From Lachnospiraceae bacterium (lineage in GTDB: Bacteria; Bacillota; Clostridia; Lachnospirales; Lachnospiraceae), in the NCBI GenBank assembly GCA_017503735.1, contig JAFVSN010000049.1:104058-168057 (forward strand): a DNA stretch of 64,000 nucleotides, read 5' to 3'. Under the pieces are notes generated by a model. That model was not told the origin of the DNA and ran no database searches. It worked only from the letters and a program-made list of their open reading frames with translations. How positions within the stretch are numbered: position 1 is the stretch's first letter; every line of letters begins with the position of its first letter. The translations under genes were made by a program, and so were the position numbers. This document shows, piece after piece, positions 1 to 9,858 of the stretch.

Positions 1-766
1 AGAGCAGATGTGGGATGCATTAAACGATAAAGCAGATAAGATGGAGACCTTACTTCAGCAGGTGGCAAAGCTGTTGGCGGTAAATACCAACTATGCAACG
101 CTTGTTACCGGACCGCAGTATCGGAGCCGGAAAGTAAAGTTCATTCAGCTTACGGATGTGGATGAGACCCAGCTTTTGGCGGTGATTGTTTTAGAGGGCA
201 ACATCGTAAAGAATAAGATGCTTCCTCTGGCGGCGGGCCTTGAGAAAGAAGATATCTTAAAATTAAATATCGTACTTAACACCTACCTGACGGGATTGGA
301 TATGTCCGAGATTAACCTTTCGGTCATTGCAAAGCTGAAGGAACAGTCGGATGGATTGGGAAATGTGATTACGGAACTGTTGGATGCCATTGCACAGGCT
401 ATCAGTGAGGAAGAAGATATTCCGGTTTACACCAGCGGCGCGACGAATATTTTAAAGTATCCGGAGCTTTCCGACCATCACGTTGCCAGCGATTTGCTTT
501 ATGAACTGGAAGAAAAGAAATACCTGACGGATTTGTTAAACGAGAACAGCGAGGAGCACGGCATTCAGGTATATATCGGTCAGGAGACCTCGGTGGAGTC
601 CATGAAGGATTGTTCCGTGGTAACCGCTACTTACGAGATAGAGGACGGCATTTACGGTCGTATCGGTATTGTAGGACCGAAACGTATGGACTACGAAAAA
701 GTAGTAGGTACGCTCCAGACCTTAAAGACACAGTTGGATGATATTTTTAAGAAGAATAAAGAGTAA
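1..766 (+). CDS. hrcA: Heat-inducible transcription repressor HrcA (3' part, cut by window start)
   Basis: About 254 C-terminal residues are visible; the reading frame is open to the window edge, so the start codon and the N-terminal winged-helix DNA-binding part (roughly the first 90 residues of a ~345-residue family) lie upstream. The visible part is the GAF-like regulatory/dimerisation domain, ending in the typical SYxxVGPKRMxY-like segment (here GIVGPKRMDYEKV). HrcA represses the dnaK and groE operons by binding CIRCE inverted repeats; the CIRCE site of this operon would be before the window. Directly followed by grpE, dnaK and dnaJ, the classic clostridial order. Confidence 0.93.
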   Translation, partial: EQMWDALNDKADKMETLLQQVAKLLAVNTNYATLVTGPQYRSRKVKFIQLTDVDETQLLAVIVLEGNIVKNKMLPLAAGLEKEDILKLNIVLNTYLTGLDMSEINLSVIAKLKEQSDGLGNVITELLDAIAQAISEEEDIPVYTSGATNILKYPELSDHHVASDLLYELEEKKYLTDLLNENSEEHGIQVYIGQETSVESMKDCSVVTATYEIEDGIYGRIGIVGPKRMDYEKVVGTLQTLKTQLDDIFKKNKE

Positions 767-783
767 CAAGAAAGGTGAGTAAC

Positions 784-1431
784 ATGGCAGAACAGGATGT
801 GAAGAACCAGGACGTGACCATGGAAGAAGCAGAAGAAACTGTAGCAGAGACCATGGAAGCACAGACCGAAGAAACGGTTGACGGGGGCACGGAAGAAACT
901 GCAGATACCGCAGAAACGCAGGAAACGGAAAACGAGGAAGCAGCCGAGTCTTCCAAAGAAGGCAAGGGTCTTTTCAAGAAAAAGGAAAAGAAAGACAAGA
1001 GAGACGAACAGATTGCGGAGTTAAATGACAGAGTGCTTCGCCAGATGGCAGAGTTCGAGAATTTCAGAAAGCGTACCGAGAAAGAAAAGGCAATGATGTT
1101 TGAAATCGGTGCAAAAAGCATCGTAGAAAAGCTTCTTCCGGTGATCGATAACTTTGAGCGCGGACTGGCGGCTCTTTCCGAAGAGGAGAGAAACGGCGCA
1201 TTCGCTCAGGGCATCGAAAAGATTTACAAGCAGCTTCTGACGGAGCTTGCGGAAGCAGGTGTTACACCGATTGAAGCGGTAGGCAAAGAATTCAATCCGG
1301 ATTTTCATAATGCGGTAATGCACATAGAAGATGAAAATTTTGGTGAGAATATAGTGGCAGAGGAGTTCCAGAAGGGTTACATGTATAAGGATTCCGTGGT
1401 ACGCCACAGCATGGTTAAAGTAGCGAACTAA
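784..1431 (+). CDS. grpE: Nucleotide exchange factor GrpE
   Basis: A 215-residue protein with a very acidic, low-complexity N-terminal third (Glu/Thr/Ala-rich, residues ~1-60), a Lys-rich linker, a long coiled coil (RDEQIAELNDRVLRQMAEFENFRKR) and the C-terminal beta domain ending YKDSVVRHSMVKVAN. GrpE is the cytoplasmic ADP/ATP exchange factor of DnaK. The ATG at 784 is preferred over the in-frame GTG at 775 because the ribosome site AAGGTGAG (772-779) covers the GTG. It lies 17 bases after hrcA and 25 bases before dnaK, so co-transcription is likely. Confidence 0.96.
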   Translation: MAEQDVKNQDVTMEEAEETVAETMEAQTEETVDGGTEETADTAETQETENEEAAESSKEGKGLFKKKEKKDKRDEQIAELNDRVLRQMAEFENFRKRTEKEKAMMFEIGAKSIVEKLLPVIDNFERGLAALSEEERNGAFAQGIEKIYKQLLTELAEAGVTPIEAVGKEFNPDFHNAVMHIEDENFGENIVAEEFQKGYMYKDSVVRHSMVKVAN

Positions 1432-1444
1432 AATATTTATATAG

Positions 1445-3328
<1,884 letters not shown>

Positions 3329-3409
3329 GAGCAATCTCAGTAGAGATTAAGTTCTGAATAGAGGAGTAAGGGCAGAAAGCGCGTTTATTCCGTGGATTAG
3401 AATGACTAT

Positions 3410-3450
3410 GGCGCAGGGGGTAAATATCCCCTGTGCCATAAAAGTGTTTT
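3410..3450 (+). terminator. Hairpin with weak T-run between dnaK and dnaJ (attenuator-like)
   Basis: Arms 3410-3419 and 3428-3437 pair over 10 bp (one G-U) around an 8-base loop, followed by A-rich sequence and a short GTTTT. The T-run is imperfect, so partial termination or an RNA processing/stability element is more likely than full termination; it would lower dnaJ relative to dnaK. Confidence 0.6.
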
Positions 3451-3501
3451 AAGGAAGAGGCACCTTTGAGACGGAAACGGTGTGAAACGGAGGAGTTTAA
3501 G

Positions 3502-4650
3502 ATGGCTGACAGTAAGCGGGACTACTATGAAGTCCTTGGCGTGTCCAAGACCGCTACGGACGATGAAATAAAGAAAGCGTACCGCCAGACGGCAAAGAAG
3601 TATCATCCGGATATGAACCCGGGAGATAAGGAAGCGGAGGCAAAGTTTAAAGAAGCTTCCGAAGCGTATGCGATTTTAAGTGATGCGGAGAAGAGAAGAC
3701 AGTACGACCAGTTCGGTCACGCAGCGTTTGAACAGGGCGGTGGCGGAGCCGGTGGGTTTGATTTCTCCGGCATGGATATGGGCGATATCTTCGGCGATAT
3801 TTTCGGTGATTTATTCGGTGGCGGAAGAAGAAGCAGAGGAAATACCGGTCCGCAAAAAGGGGCCAATGTACGCACCGGTATCCGTATTACCTTTAACGAA
3901 GCGGTATTCGGTACCGAAAAGGAATTGGAATTAAACTTAAAGGAAAAGTGTGATACCTGTAGCGGAAGCGGTGCAAAGCCGGGAACCCAGAGTGAGACGT
4001 GCGGAAAGTGTGGCGGTAAAGGTCAGGTTGTATATACCCAGCAGTCCCTCTTCGGTATGGTGCGTAATGTGCAGGCTTGTCCGGATTGTCGCGGCGCAGG
4101 TAAGATTATTAAGGAAAAGTGTCCGGATTGCTACGGCAACGGGTATGTAACGAAGCGTAAAAAGATTCAGGTTACGGTTCCGGCCGGTATTGATCACGGT
4201 CAGAGTATCCGTATTCGTGGCAAAGGGGAGCCGGGAGTAAATGGCGGTGAGCAGGGGGATTTGCTTGTAGAGGTATCGGTAAGTTCCCATCCGATTTTCC
4301 AGCGTCAGGATTACGATATTTATTCCACGGCACCGATGTCCTTTACTCAGGCGGCCCTGGGTGGTGACGTGCGCATCAGTACCGTAGACGGGGATGTATT
4401 ATACACCATTAAGCCGGGGACCCAGACCGATACGAAGATTCGTCTGCGTGGAAAGGGTGTGCCGACCCTTCGGAATAAGGATGTTCGCGGTGACCACTAT
4501 GTAACCCTTGTGGTACAAGTGCCGTCGAAGCTGACTTCCGAGCAGAAGGAGCTTTTGGAAAAGTATGCGGAAGCTTCCGGAGAGAAAGACGGAGGTGCAC
4601 CGGATAAGGGCGGAAATAAAGGTAAGAAATCAAAATTGTTCGGAAAATAA
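3502..4650 (+). CDS. dnaJ: Chaperone DnaJ (Hsp40, type I)
   Basis: A 382-residue type I J-protein: J domain with YHPDMNPGD (HPD motif near residue 32), Gly/Phe-rich linker (residues ~72-108), four zinc-binding repeats [24 protein letters not shown] and CPDCYGNG, two beta-barrel substrate domains, and a Lys/Gly-rich tail. It delivers clients to DnaK and stimulates its ATPase. The ATG at 3502 is chosen because GGAGGAGT lies 6 bases before it; an in-frame TTG at 3466 has no good ribosome site. Confidence 0.98.
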   Translation: MADSKRDYYEVLGVSKTATDDEIKKAYRQTAKKYHPDMNPGDKEAEAKFKEASEAYAILSDAEKRRQYDQFGHAAFEQGGGGAGGFDFSGMDMGDIFGDIFGDLFGGGRRSRGNTGPQKGANVRTGIRITFNEAVFGTEKELELNLKEKCDTCSGSGAKPGTQSETCGKCGGKGQVVYTQQSLFGMVRNVQACPDCRGAGKIIKEKCPDCYGNGYVTKRKKIQVTVPAGIDHGQSIRIRGKGEPGVNGGEQGDLLVEVSVSSHPIFQRQDYDIYSTAPMSFTQAALGGDVRISTVDGDVLYTIKPGTQTDTKIRLRGKGVPTLRNKDVRGDHYVTLVVQVPSKLTSEQKELLEKYAEASGEKDGGAPDKGGNKGKKSKLFGK

Positions 4651-4660
4651 ATGAAAAGCG

Positions 4661-4692
4661 GAACCGGGATAAGATTCCCGGTTCTTTGTGTT
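4661..4692 (+). terminator. Intrinsic terminator after dnaJ
   Basis: Perfect 9-bp stem (4661-4669 with 4676-4684) around a 6-base loop, followed by TTTGTGTT. Ends the hrcA-dnaJ transcript. Confidence 0.85.
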
Positions 4693-4704
4693 ATGTGGTT
4701 TTGA

Positions 4705-4733
4705 TTGAATAGTGAGGGAAGATATGGTATACT
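4705..4733 (+). promoter_or_regulatory. SigA-type promoter for prmA-rsmE
   Basis: TTGAAT (4705-4710), 17-base spacer, TATACT (4728-4733). It gives a leader of about 155 bases before prmA; I see no named riboswitch fold in that leader. Confidence 0.65.
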
Positions 4734-4894
4734 AAGCACGGTAATGGTCGTTGGTGGTTGTGTTCACCGGGAGCAAATGCTTATGGTACTGCAGAAGTCG
4801 ATGTTACCGGTAATATCAGATGGTTTTTGGTCGGTCCTGATTTTGTTTATGTTGTGCGACCGGCGTTATGGATAACTTAGTAAGGAGACAGATT

Positions 4895-5896
4895 ATGAAA
4901 TGGATTAAAATGGAAATGCAAACGACAACGGAGGCGGTGGACTTAGTAAGTTCCATGCTTGCCGACCTTGGGGTAGAAGGAATTGAAATCTCGGATTTTG
5001 TGCCTCTTTCCGAGGAAGATAAACAGAAGATGTTTATCGATATCCTGCCGGAACTTCCGGAAGATGACGGAAGTGCGGTAGTAAGCTTTTATTTGGATAC
5101 CGATACGGATATTGAGGAATTAAAAGCAAATATTGCGGTGGAACTTTCCGAACTTCGTCAATTTGTGAATGTGGGAAGCGGTGTGCTTTCTGTTTCCGAA
5201 ACCGAGGACAAGGATTGGATTAACAACTGGAAGGAGTTTTTTAAACCGTTCCGCGTGGATGACAGCATTGTAATCAAACCGACCTGGGAGACGTTGACCG
5301 AGAAAAAGGATGGCGATCTGGTGGTGGAAATCGACCCGGGGACCGCGTTCGGTACCGGTGCCCATGAGACTACAAAGCTTTGTATCTGGAATTTAAAGAA
5401 ATATTTAAAGAAGGGCGACTTGGTATTTGATGTGGGCTGCGGAAGCGGGATTCTTTCCATTATTTCCAGAATGTTAGGTGCGGATTATGCAGCGGCGGTG
5501 GATATCGACCCGATTGCGGTAGGTGTAACCGCAGAAAATGCGGAAGTGAATAAACTGGCGGCAGCGATATGTGAAAAGGACGAAAAGGGATTGCCGGTAT
5601 TTACGGGAAAGAGCGGTCTTATTGAAGTGGCAGACGGTAATGTGATCGGAGATGAGGCTCTTCGGGCGGCGGTAGGACTTCAGAAATATGATATTGTGGT
5701 AGCAAATATTTTAGCGGATGTGATTATTCCGTTGTCCGGTGTGGCAAGGGAATTTATGAAGCCGGGAGCACTCTTTATCAGTTCCGGTATCATCAACATG
5801 AAGCAGGAAGCGGTTGAGGAGGCACTTCGTGAGAACGGGTTTGAAATCGTGGAAGTGGTAACTCAGGGAGACTGGGTGTCTATCGTGGCAAAGTAA
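4895..5896 (+). CDS. prmA: Ribosomal protein L11 methyltransferase PrmA
   Basis: A 333-residue class I SAM methyltransferase. The N-terminal ~110 residues form the L11-binding domain; the catalytic part has the DPGTAFGTGAHETT segment, the SAM motif FDVGCGSGILSI, the acidic DIDP and the NILADVI motif typical of PrmA. It trimethylates lysines and the N-terminus of ribosomal protein L11. The ATG at 4895 follows AAGGAG at 4882-4887; an in-frame ATG at 4868 has no ribosome site. It is 15 bases before rsmE, a common pair after dnaJ in Bacillota. Confidence 0.95.
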   Translation: MKWIKMEMQTTTEAVDLVSSMLADLGVEGIEISDFVPLSEEDKQKMFIDILPELPEDDGSAVVSFYLDTDTDIEELKANIAVELSELRQFVNVGSGVLSVSETEDKDWINNWKEFFKPFRVDDSIVIKPTWETLTEKKDGDLVVEIDPGTAFGTGAHETTKLCIWNLKKYLKKGDLVFDVGCGSGILSIISRMLGADYAAAVDIDPIAVGVTAENAEVNKLAAAICEKDEKGLPVFTGKSGLIEVADGNVIGDEALRAAVGLQKYDIVVANILADVIIPLSGVAREFMKPGALFISSGIINMKQEAVEEALRENGFEIVEVVTQGDWVSIVAK

Positions 5897-5911
5897 GAGA
5901 AAGGAAAAACT

Positions 5912-6658
5912 ATGTATCGTTTTTATATCGAACCGTCCCAAAAGCAGGGCGACATCATCGAGATTATGGGGGAAGATGTCAATCATATTAGAAATGTGCT
6001 TCGCATGAAAAACGGTGAAAAGTTTATGTTGTGTGACGGAGCCGGTACGGACTACTTGTGCGAGCTTTCCGGAAGTAAGGAGCGGAATTTAGTTGCTACC
6101 GTTTTGGAAGAAAAGAAATCCGATACGGAGCTACCGGTGCGACTTGTGCTGTTTCAGGGATTGCCGAAAAAGGATAAGATGGAGCTGATTATTCAAAAGG
6201 CAGTAGAACTGGGTGCGGCGGAGATTGTGCCTGTTATGACGAAGCGTACGATTGTAAAGACCGAGGGTGGCAAGGAAGAAAAGAAGCTGACCCGTTGGCA
6301 GGCCATTGCGGAAAGTGCGGCAAAGCAGTCTGGGCGCGGTGTGATTCCGACGGTTGCGAAGGTACATACGTGGAAAGAAGCACTTGCGTCCATGAAGGAT
6401 TTAGACTATAATGTAATTCTGTATGAAAACGCGGAGGGCATGAAGCCCACAGCGGAATGTCTGAAGAATGCAGGCAAAAAGGGCAGCATCGGAATCTTCG
6501 TAGGACCGGAAGGCGGCTTTACGGAAGAAGAGGTAACACAGTGTAAGGAACAGGGGGCGGAGTGTCTTTCTCTGGGGAAACGCATTTTGCGAACGGAGAC
6601 GGCGGGACTTGCCATGCTGTCTATGTTGATGCTGTCGATTGAATGTAGGAAAGAATAG
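5912..6658 (+). CDS. rsmE: 16S rRNA (uracil-1498-N3)-methyltransferase RsmE
   Basis: A 248-residue SPOUT-family methylase: an N-terminal PUA-like domain (EDVNHIRNVLRMKNGE) and a C-terminal knotted SAM-binding domain with GIFVGPEGGFTEEEV and LGKRILRTETAG. It methylates U1498 of 16S rRNA in the 30S subunit. It starts 15 bases after prmA and ends 8 bases before the cysteine desulfurase gene, so this is one transcription unit. Confidence 0.95.
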   Translation: MYRFYIEPSQKQGDIIEIMGEDVNHIRNVLRMKNGEKFMLCDGAGTDYLCELSGSKERNLVATVLEEKKSDTELPVRLVLFQGLPKKDKMELIIQKAVELGAAEIVPVMTKRTIVKTEGGKEEKKLTRWQAIAESAAKQSGRGVIPTVAKVHTWKEALASMKDLDYNVILYENAEGMKPTAECLKNAGKKGSIGIFVGPEGGFTEEEVTQCKEQGAECLSLGKRILRTETAGLAMLSMLMLSIECRKE

Positions 6659-6666
6659 GAGATTTC

Positions 6667-7866
6667 ATGGAAGCGTATTTGGATAATTCGGCTACAACTA
6701 AAATTAATGACGACGTGCTGGCTTTGATGGAGCGTGTGTATCGGGAGGATTTCGGCAATCCGTCTTCCCGCCACAAAAAGGGCATGGAAGCGGAGCGTTA
6801 TATAAAGACTGCGAAGGAACAGATTGCGGCAACCTTAAAGTGTAAGCCGGAGGAAATTTTCTTTACGTCAGGCGGTACCGAGTCCAACAATATGGCCTTA
6901 ATCGGTACAGCACTTGCCAATAAGCGCAGCGGAATGCATATCATTACCACTTCCTTCGAGCATCCGTCGGTATATGAGCCGATGTTTTTCTTGGAGGAGC
7001 TGGGCTTTCGTGTGACCTATTTGGCACCGGGACCGGAAGGGACCGTTACGGTGGATGCCTTAAAGGAAGCACTTTGTGAGGACACGATTTTAGTATCGGT
7101 GATGGCGGTGAACAATGAAGTCGGTGCGGTGCAGGATATTACGGCACTGGGAGCTGCGGTGAAGGAATATAACCCGGCCATATTGTTTCATGTGGATGCC
7201 ATTCAGGCTTACGGAAAGTTTCGGATTTATCCGAAGAGACAGAACATCGATTTGCTTTCGGTCAGTGCTCATAAGCTTCACGGACCGAAGGGCTGTGGCT
7301 TTTTATATGTAAGAGAAAAGACGAAAATAAAACCGATTCTTCACGGCGGCGGTCAGCAAAAGGGCATGCGGTCCGGTACGGAAAATGTGCCGGGAGTAGC
7401 GGGGCTTGGTTTGTCGGCAGAGCTTGCAAATAAGGATATTGAAAGCGTACAGGAGCATTTATTTGAGCTCAAGAAATATTTTGCGGAAGGTCTTGCGAAG
7501 CTTCCGGATGTGACGGTGCATTTGGTAGATAATAAAGACGGCACACCGGTGGGGGCAGAGGAATGGGAAAAAAGACTCAGAAAAACGGCGCCTCATATTA
7601 TGAGTGTGGGCTTTGCGGGGGTACGGAGCGAAGTTTTGCTTCATGCTTTGGAGGAAAAGGGAATCTATGTATCCTCCGGTTCGGCTTGCTCGTCGAACCA
7701 TCCGGCAGTCAGCGGAACATTAAAAGCGATTGATGTAAAGAAAGAATTGCTGGACGCTACGGTGCGGTTCAGTTTTTGTAAGGATACGACAAAGGAAGAG
7801 CTGGAGTATACGCTTTCTGTGTTGAAGGAGTTATTACCGCAGCTTCGGAGGTTTTGGAGAAAGTAA
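6667..7866 (+). CDS. Cysteine desulfurase (NifS/IscS family)
   Basis: A 399-residue PLP enzyme that takes sulfur from cysteine as a protein persulfide. Visible are the N-terminal YLDNSATT, TSGGTESNN, the PLP-lysine site SAHKLHGPKGCGFLY and the mobile catalytic cysteine in SSGSACSSNHP. Because thiI follows after 72 bases, its main acceptor is probably ThiI in 4-thiouridine formation, as for NifZ/ThiI in Bacillus; this partner assignment is inference. No scaffold protein (IscU/SufU) is adjacent. Confidence 0.93.
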   Translation: MEAYLDNSATTKINDDVLALMERVYREDFGNPSSRHKKGMEAERYIKTAKEQIAATLKCKPEEIFFTSGGTESNNMALIGTALANKRSGMHIITTSFEHPSVYEPMFFLEELGFRVTYLAPGPEGTVTVDALKEALCEDTILVSVMAVNNEVGAVQDITALGAAVKEYNPAILFHVDAIQAYGKFRIYPKRQNIDLLSVSAHKLHGPKGCGFLYVREKTKIKPILHGGGQQKGMRSGTENVPGVAGLGLSAELANKDIESVQEHLFELKKYFAEGLAKLPDVTVHLVDNKDGTPVGAEEWEKRLRKTAPHIMSVGFAGVRSEVLLHALEEKGIYVSSGSACSSNHPAVSGTLKAIDVKKELLDATVRFSFCKDTTKEELEYTLSVLKELLPQLRRFWRK

Positions 7867-7938
7867 TAAGAACTGTGTAACAGTATCGGGTGGTATGATA
7901 ACCATTGCCGGACGATAAAGAGAAAATTGGAGGAGAGT

Positions 7939-9117
7939 ATGTATCAGGCTTTTTTGGTAAAGTACGGTGAAATCGGATTAAAGGGAAATAATCGTCACAT
8001 TTTTGAAAATGCATTAAAAAACAGAATTATGGACAGTCTGCGTCCGCTGGGCGAGTACATTGTAGTACGGGAGCAGGGAAGAATTTTTGTGGAGTGCCCG
8101 AAGGGCTATGATTACGAGGATACGATAGAAGCGCTGGGCCGTGTGTTCGGTGTGACCGGCTTTTGTCCGGTCAAGGTGGTAGAGACCACGGATTGGGAGA
8201 CCGTAAAGCAGGCAACCGGTGATTTTGTGGAAGAGATGTATCCGCAGAAGAACTTTACCTTTAAGGTGGCTGCAAAGCGTGCGGACAAGCACTATCCGAT
8301 TACATCCCCGGAAGTATGTGCCAAGGTGGGTGAGTATTTGTTGTCCCGTTTTTCGGAACTATCCGTAGATGTACATGCTCCACAGGAAGTGATTACGGTG
8401 GAAATCAGAAATCGTGCCTATATTTATTCCAAGGTTCTGGCAGGGCCGGGCGGAATGCCGGTGGGCACTGCGGGAAAGGCGATGCTTTTGCTTTCCGGCG
8501 GTATCGACAGTCCGGTGGCAGGTTATATGATTTCAAAGCGTGGTGTTGCAATTGAGGCAACCTATTTCCATGCACCGCCGTACACCAGTGACCGTGCCAA
8601 GGAAAAGGTGGTGGACTTGGCCAGAATTGTCAGCCGTTATACCGGTCCGATTCGCCTCAACATCGTAAATTTTACGGACATTCAGTTAGCTATTTATGAA
8701 AAATGTCCGCATGAGGAACTGACCATTATTATGCGTCGTTACATGATGCGTATTGCGGAGCATTTTGCAAATAAGAGTGACTGTCTCGGAATGATTACCG
8801 GTGAAAGTATCGGTCAGGTGGCCAGCCAGACCATGCACAGCCTCCTTACGACCAACGCGGTATGCGAACTTCCGGTATACCGTCCGTTAATCGGTATGGA
8901 CAAAGTAGAAATCATCGACATTGCCCAGAAAATCGGCACCTTCGAGACATCCATCCTGCCGTACGAGGACTGCTGTACCATCTTCGTAGCAAAACACCCG
9001 GTAACCAAACCGATCTTGTCCGTAATCGAAAAGTCTGAGGAACTTTTGGCTGACGTGATAGATGACTTGATGAGGGAAGCGATCGAGACGACGGAAGTTA
9101 TTGAAGTAAAGGCTTAA
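7939..9117 (+). CDS. thiI: tRNA 4-thiouridine synthetase ThiI
   Basis: A 392-residue protein with an N-terminal ferredoxin-like/THUMP region (residues ~1-165) and a PP-loop adenylation domain with LLSGGIDSPVAGYM; the acceptor segment IMRRYMMRIAE and the conserved ITGESIGQVASQT are present. It has no C-terminal rhodanese domain, matching the short Bacillota form, so sulfur must come directly from a desulfurase, here encoded immediately upstream. It activates U8 of tRNA for thiolation. Start at ATG 7939, 5 bases after GGAGGAG; the in-frame TTG at 7927 overlaps that site. Confidence 0.96.
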   Translation: MYQAFLVKYGEIGLKGNNRHIFENALKNRIMDSLRPLGEYIVVREQGRIFVECPKGYDYEDTIEALGRVFGVTGFCPVKVVETTDWETVKQATGDFVEEMYPQKNFTFKVAAKRADKHYPITSPEVCAKVGEYLLSRFSELSVDVHAPQEVITVEIRNRAYIYSKVLAGPGGMPVGTAGKAMLLLSGGIDSPVAGYMISKRGVAIEATYFHAPPYTSDRAKEKVVDLARIVSRYTGPIRLNIVNFTDIQLAIYEKCPHEELTIIMRRYMMRIAEHFANKSDCLGMITGESIGQVASQTMHSLLTTNAVCELPVYRPLIGMDKVEIIDIAQKIGTFETSILPYEDCCTIFVAKHPVTKPILSVIEKSEELLADVIDDLMREAIETTEVIEVKA

Positions 9118-9405
9118 GTGTTCTTACAGAGGGATTGTGTTAGAGTAATAGATTATACCGAGTTTTTTTATGCAGACTTCAAAGAAGCAAAAATTGGAGT
9201 GGTCTTTTTGAAGTTTTGTATGCCGGCATACAAAACTTCGAATACTCCGATTTTTGCTTGGGCAATGCGTGCGACACGGTGCTACGCACCTATCCACACC
9301 TCGTGGCATAGCCACTCGGTCGTGGACGCGCTCGCATAATCTGAGATTTTCGGAAGTAAACTTCCAAAATCTCTTCTATGCTCACTTTGTCTGCACGCAA
9401 AGAAA
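9118..9405. repeat. Gene-free stretch with nested inverted repeats
   Basis: No convincing gene. A perfect 30-base palindrome lies at 9210-9239, and outside it a second pair of 15-base arms (9187-9201 and 9246-9260, one mismatch by eye) makes a nested hairpin. Further right, 9343-9374 holds another hairpin (GAGATTTT...AAAATCTC arms) and 9377-9389 the word TATGCTCACTTTG that recurs at 38449-38461. Looks like a remnant of small mobile hairpin elements. Confidence 0.6.
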
Positions 9406-9432
9406 GAGGATACCACAGTATCCTCCCCGTTT
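9406..9432 (-). terminator. Terminator of the HPr-like gene
   Basis: An 8-bp stem (9406-9413 with 9418-9425) with a CACA/TGTG loop; read on the - strand it is followed by TTTCTTTG. Placed 28 bases after the HPr-like stop codon. Confidence 0.6.
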
Positions 9433-9453
9433 GTAACAATACCTTATTTTCGA

Positions 9454-9687
9454 TTATTCAACGATGTACGGAGCCAATGCGGTAAGAATTGCTTCCAAAT
9501 GGTCCTGTGCATGAACGTTTAAGTCAATCGGCTTAGAAAGGTCTAAGCTGAAAATACCCATGATGGACTTTGCATCGATGACATATCTTCCGGAAACTAA
9601 ATCGAAATCGGAATCAAACTTGGTGATTTCGTTTACGAAAGCCTTTACCTTGTCGATAGAGTTTAAGGAAATTTTTACGGTCTTCAT
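9454..9687 (-). CDS. HPr-like protein without the phosphorylatable histidine
   Basis: A 77-residue protein with the HPr fold pattern: the region around the regulatory serine (DAKSIMGIFSLDLSKPI) and the C-terminal helix are clear. The active-site segment GLHARPA of true HPr is replaced by SIDKVKAFV, so His15 is missing and phosphotransfer to sugar permeases is not expected; the Ser46-like serine in KSIMG is kept. It could be a Crh-like regulator, but that is inference. It is a single gene with its own promoter and terminator, transcribed against its neighbours. Ribosome site GGAGGGG lies before the ATG. Confidence 0.8.
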   Translation of the reverse strand: MKTVKISLNSIDKVKAFVNEITKFDSDFDLVSGRYVIDAKSIMGIFSLDLSKPIDLNVHAQDHLEAILTALAPYIVE

Positions 9688-9748
9688 AGTTACCCCTCCT
9701 TTTTTGTTAGTAGAGATACTTACTCAAATAAAGTATCTTTATACCTAT

Positions 9749-9777
9749 ATAGTACCGTTTGCTGATAAAAATGTCAA
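9749..9777 (-). promoter_or_regulatory. SigA-type promoter of the HPr-like gene
   Basis: On the - strand: TTGACA (9777-9772), 17-base spacer, TACTAT (9754-9749). A strong match located 62 bases before the start codon. Confidence 0.75.
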
Positions 9778-9858
9778 TATACAAATGTGATAAAAAAGTT
9801 AGTTAATTTTGTTGAAAAGTGTAAAAATGTACGAAAACTTATGAGAGGAGTGCAGGAA

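Noticed and set aside
747-1121. Long - strand open frame inside grpE
   Set aside because: Complement of the biased Glu/Lys codons of grpE; Ser/Phe-rich translation without family pattern.
4734-4894. Riboswitch in the prmA leader
   Set aside because: The leader is long (about 155 bases) but I find no named aptamer core or terminator hairpin in it.
9118-9339. Open frame of 73 codons directly after thiI
   Set aside because: It runs through perfect inverted repeats, has no ribosome site and an unusual composition; treated as non-coding.
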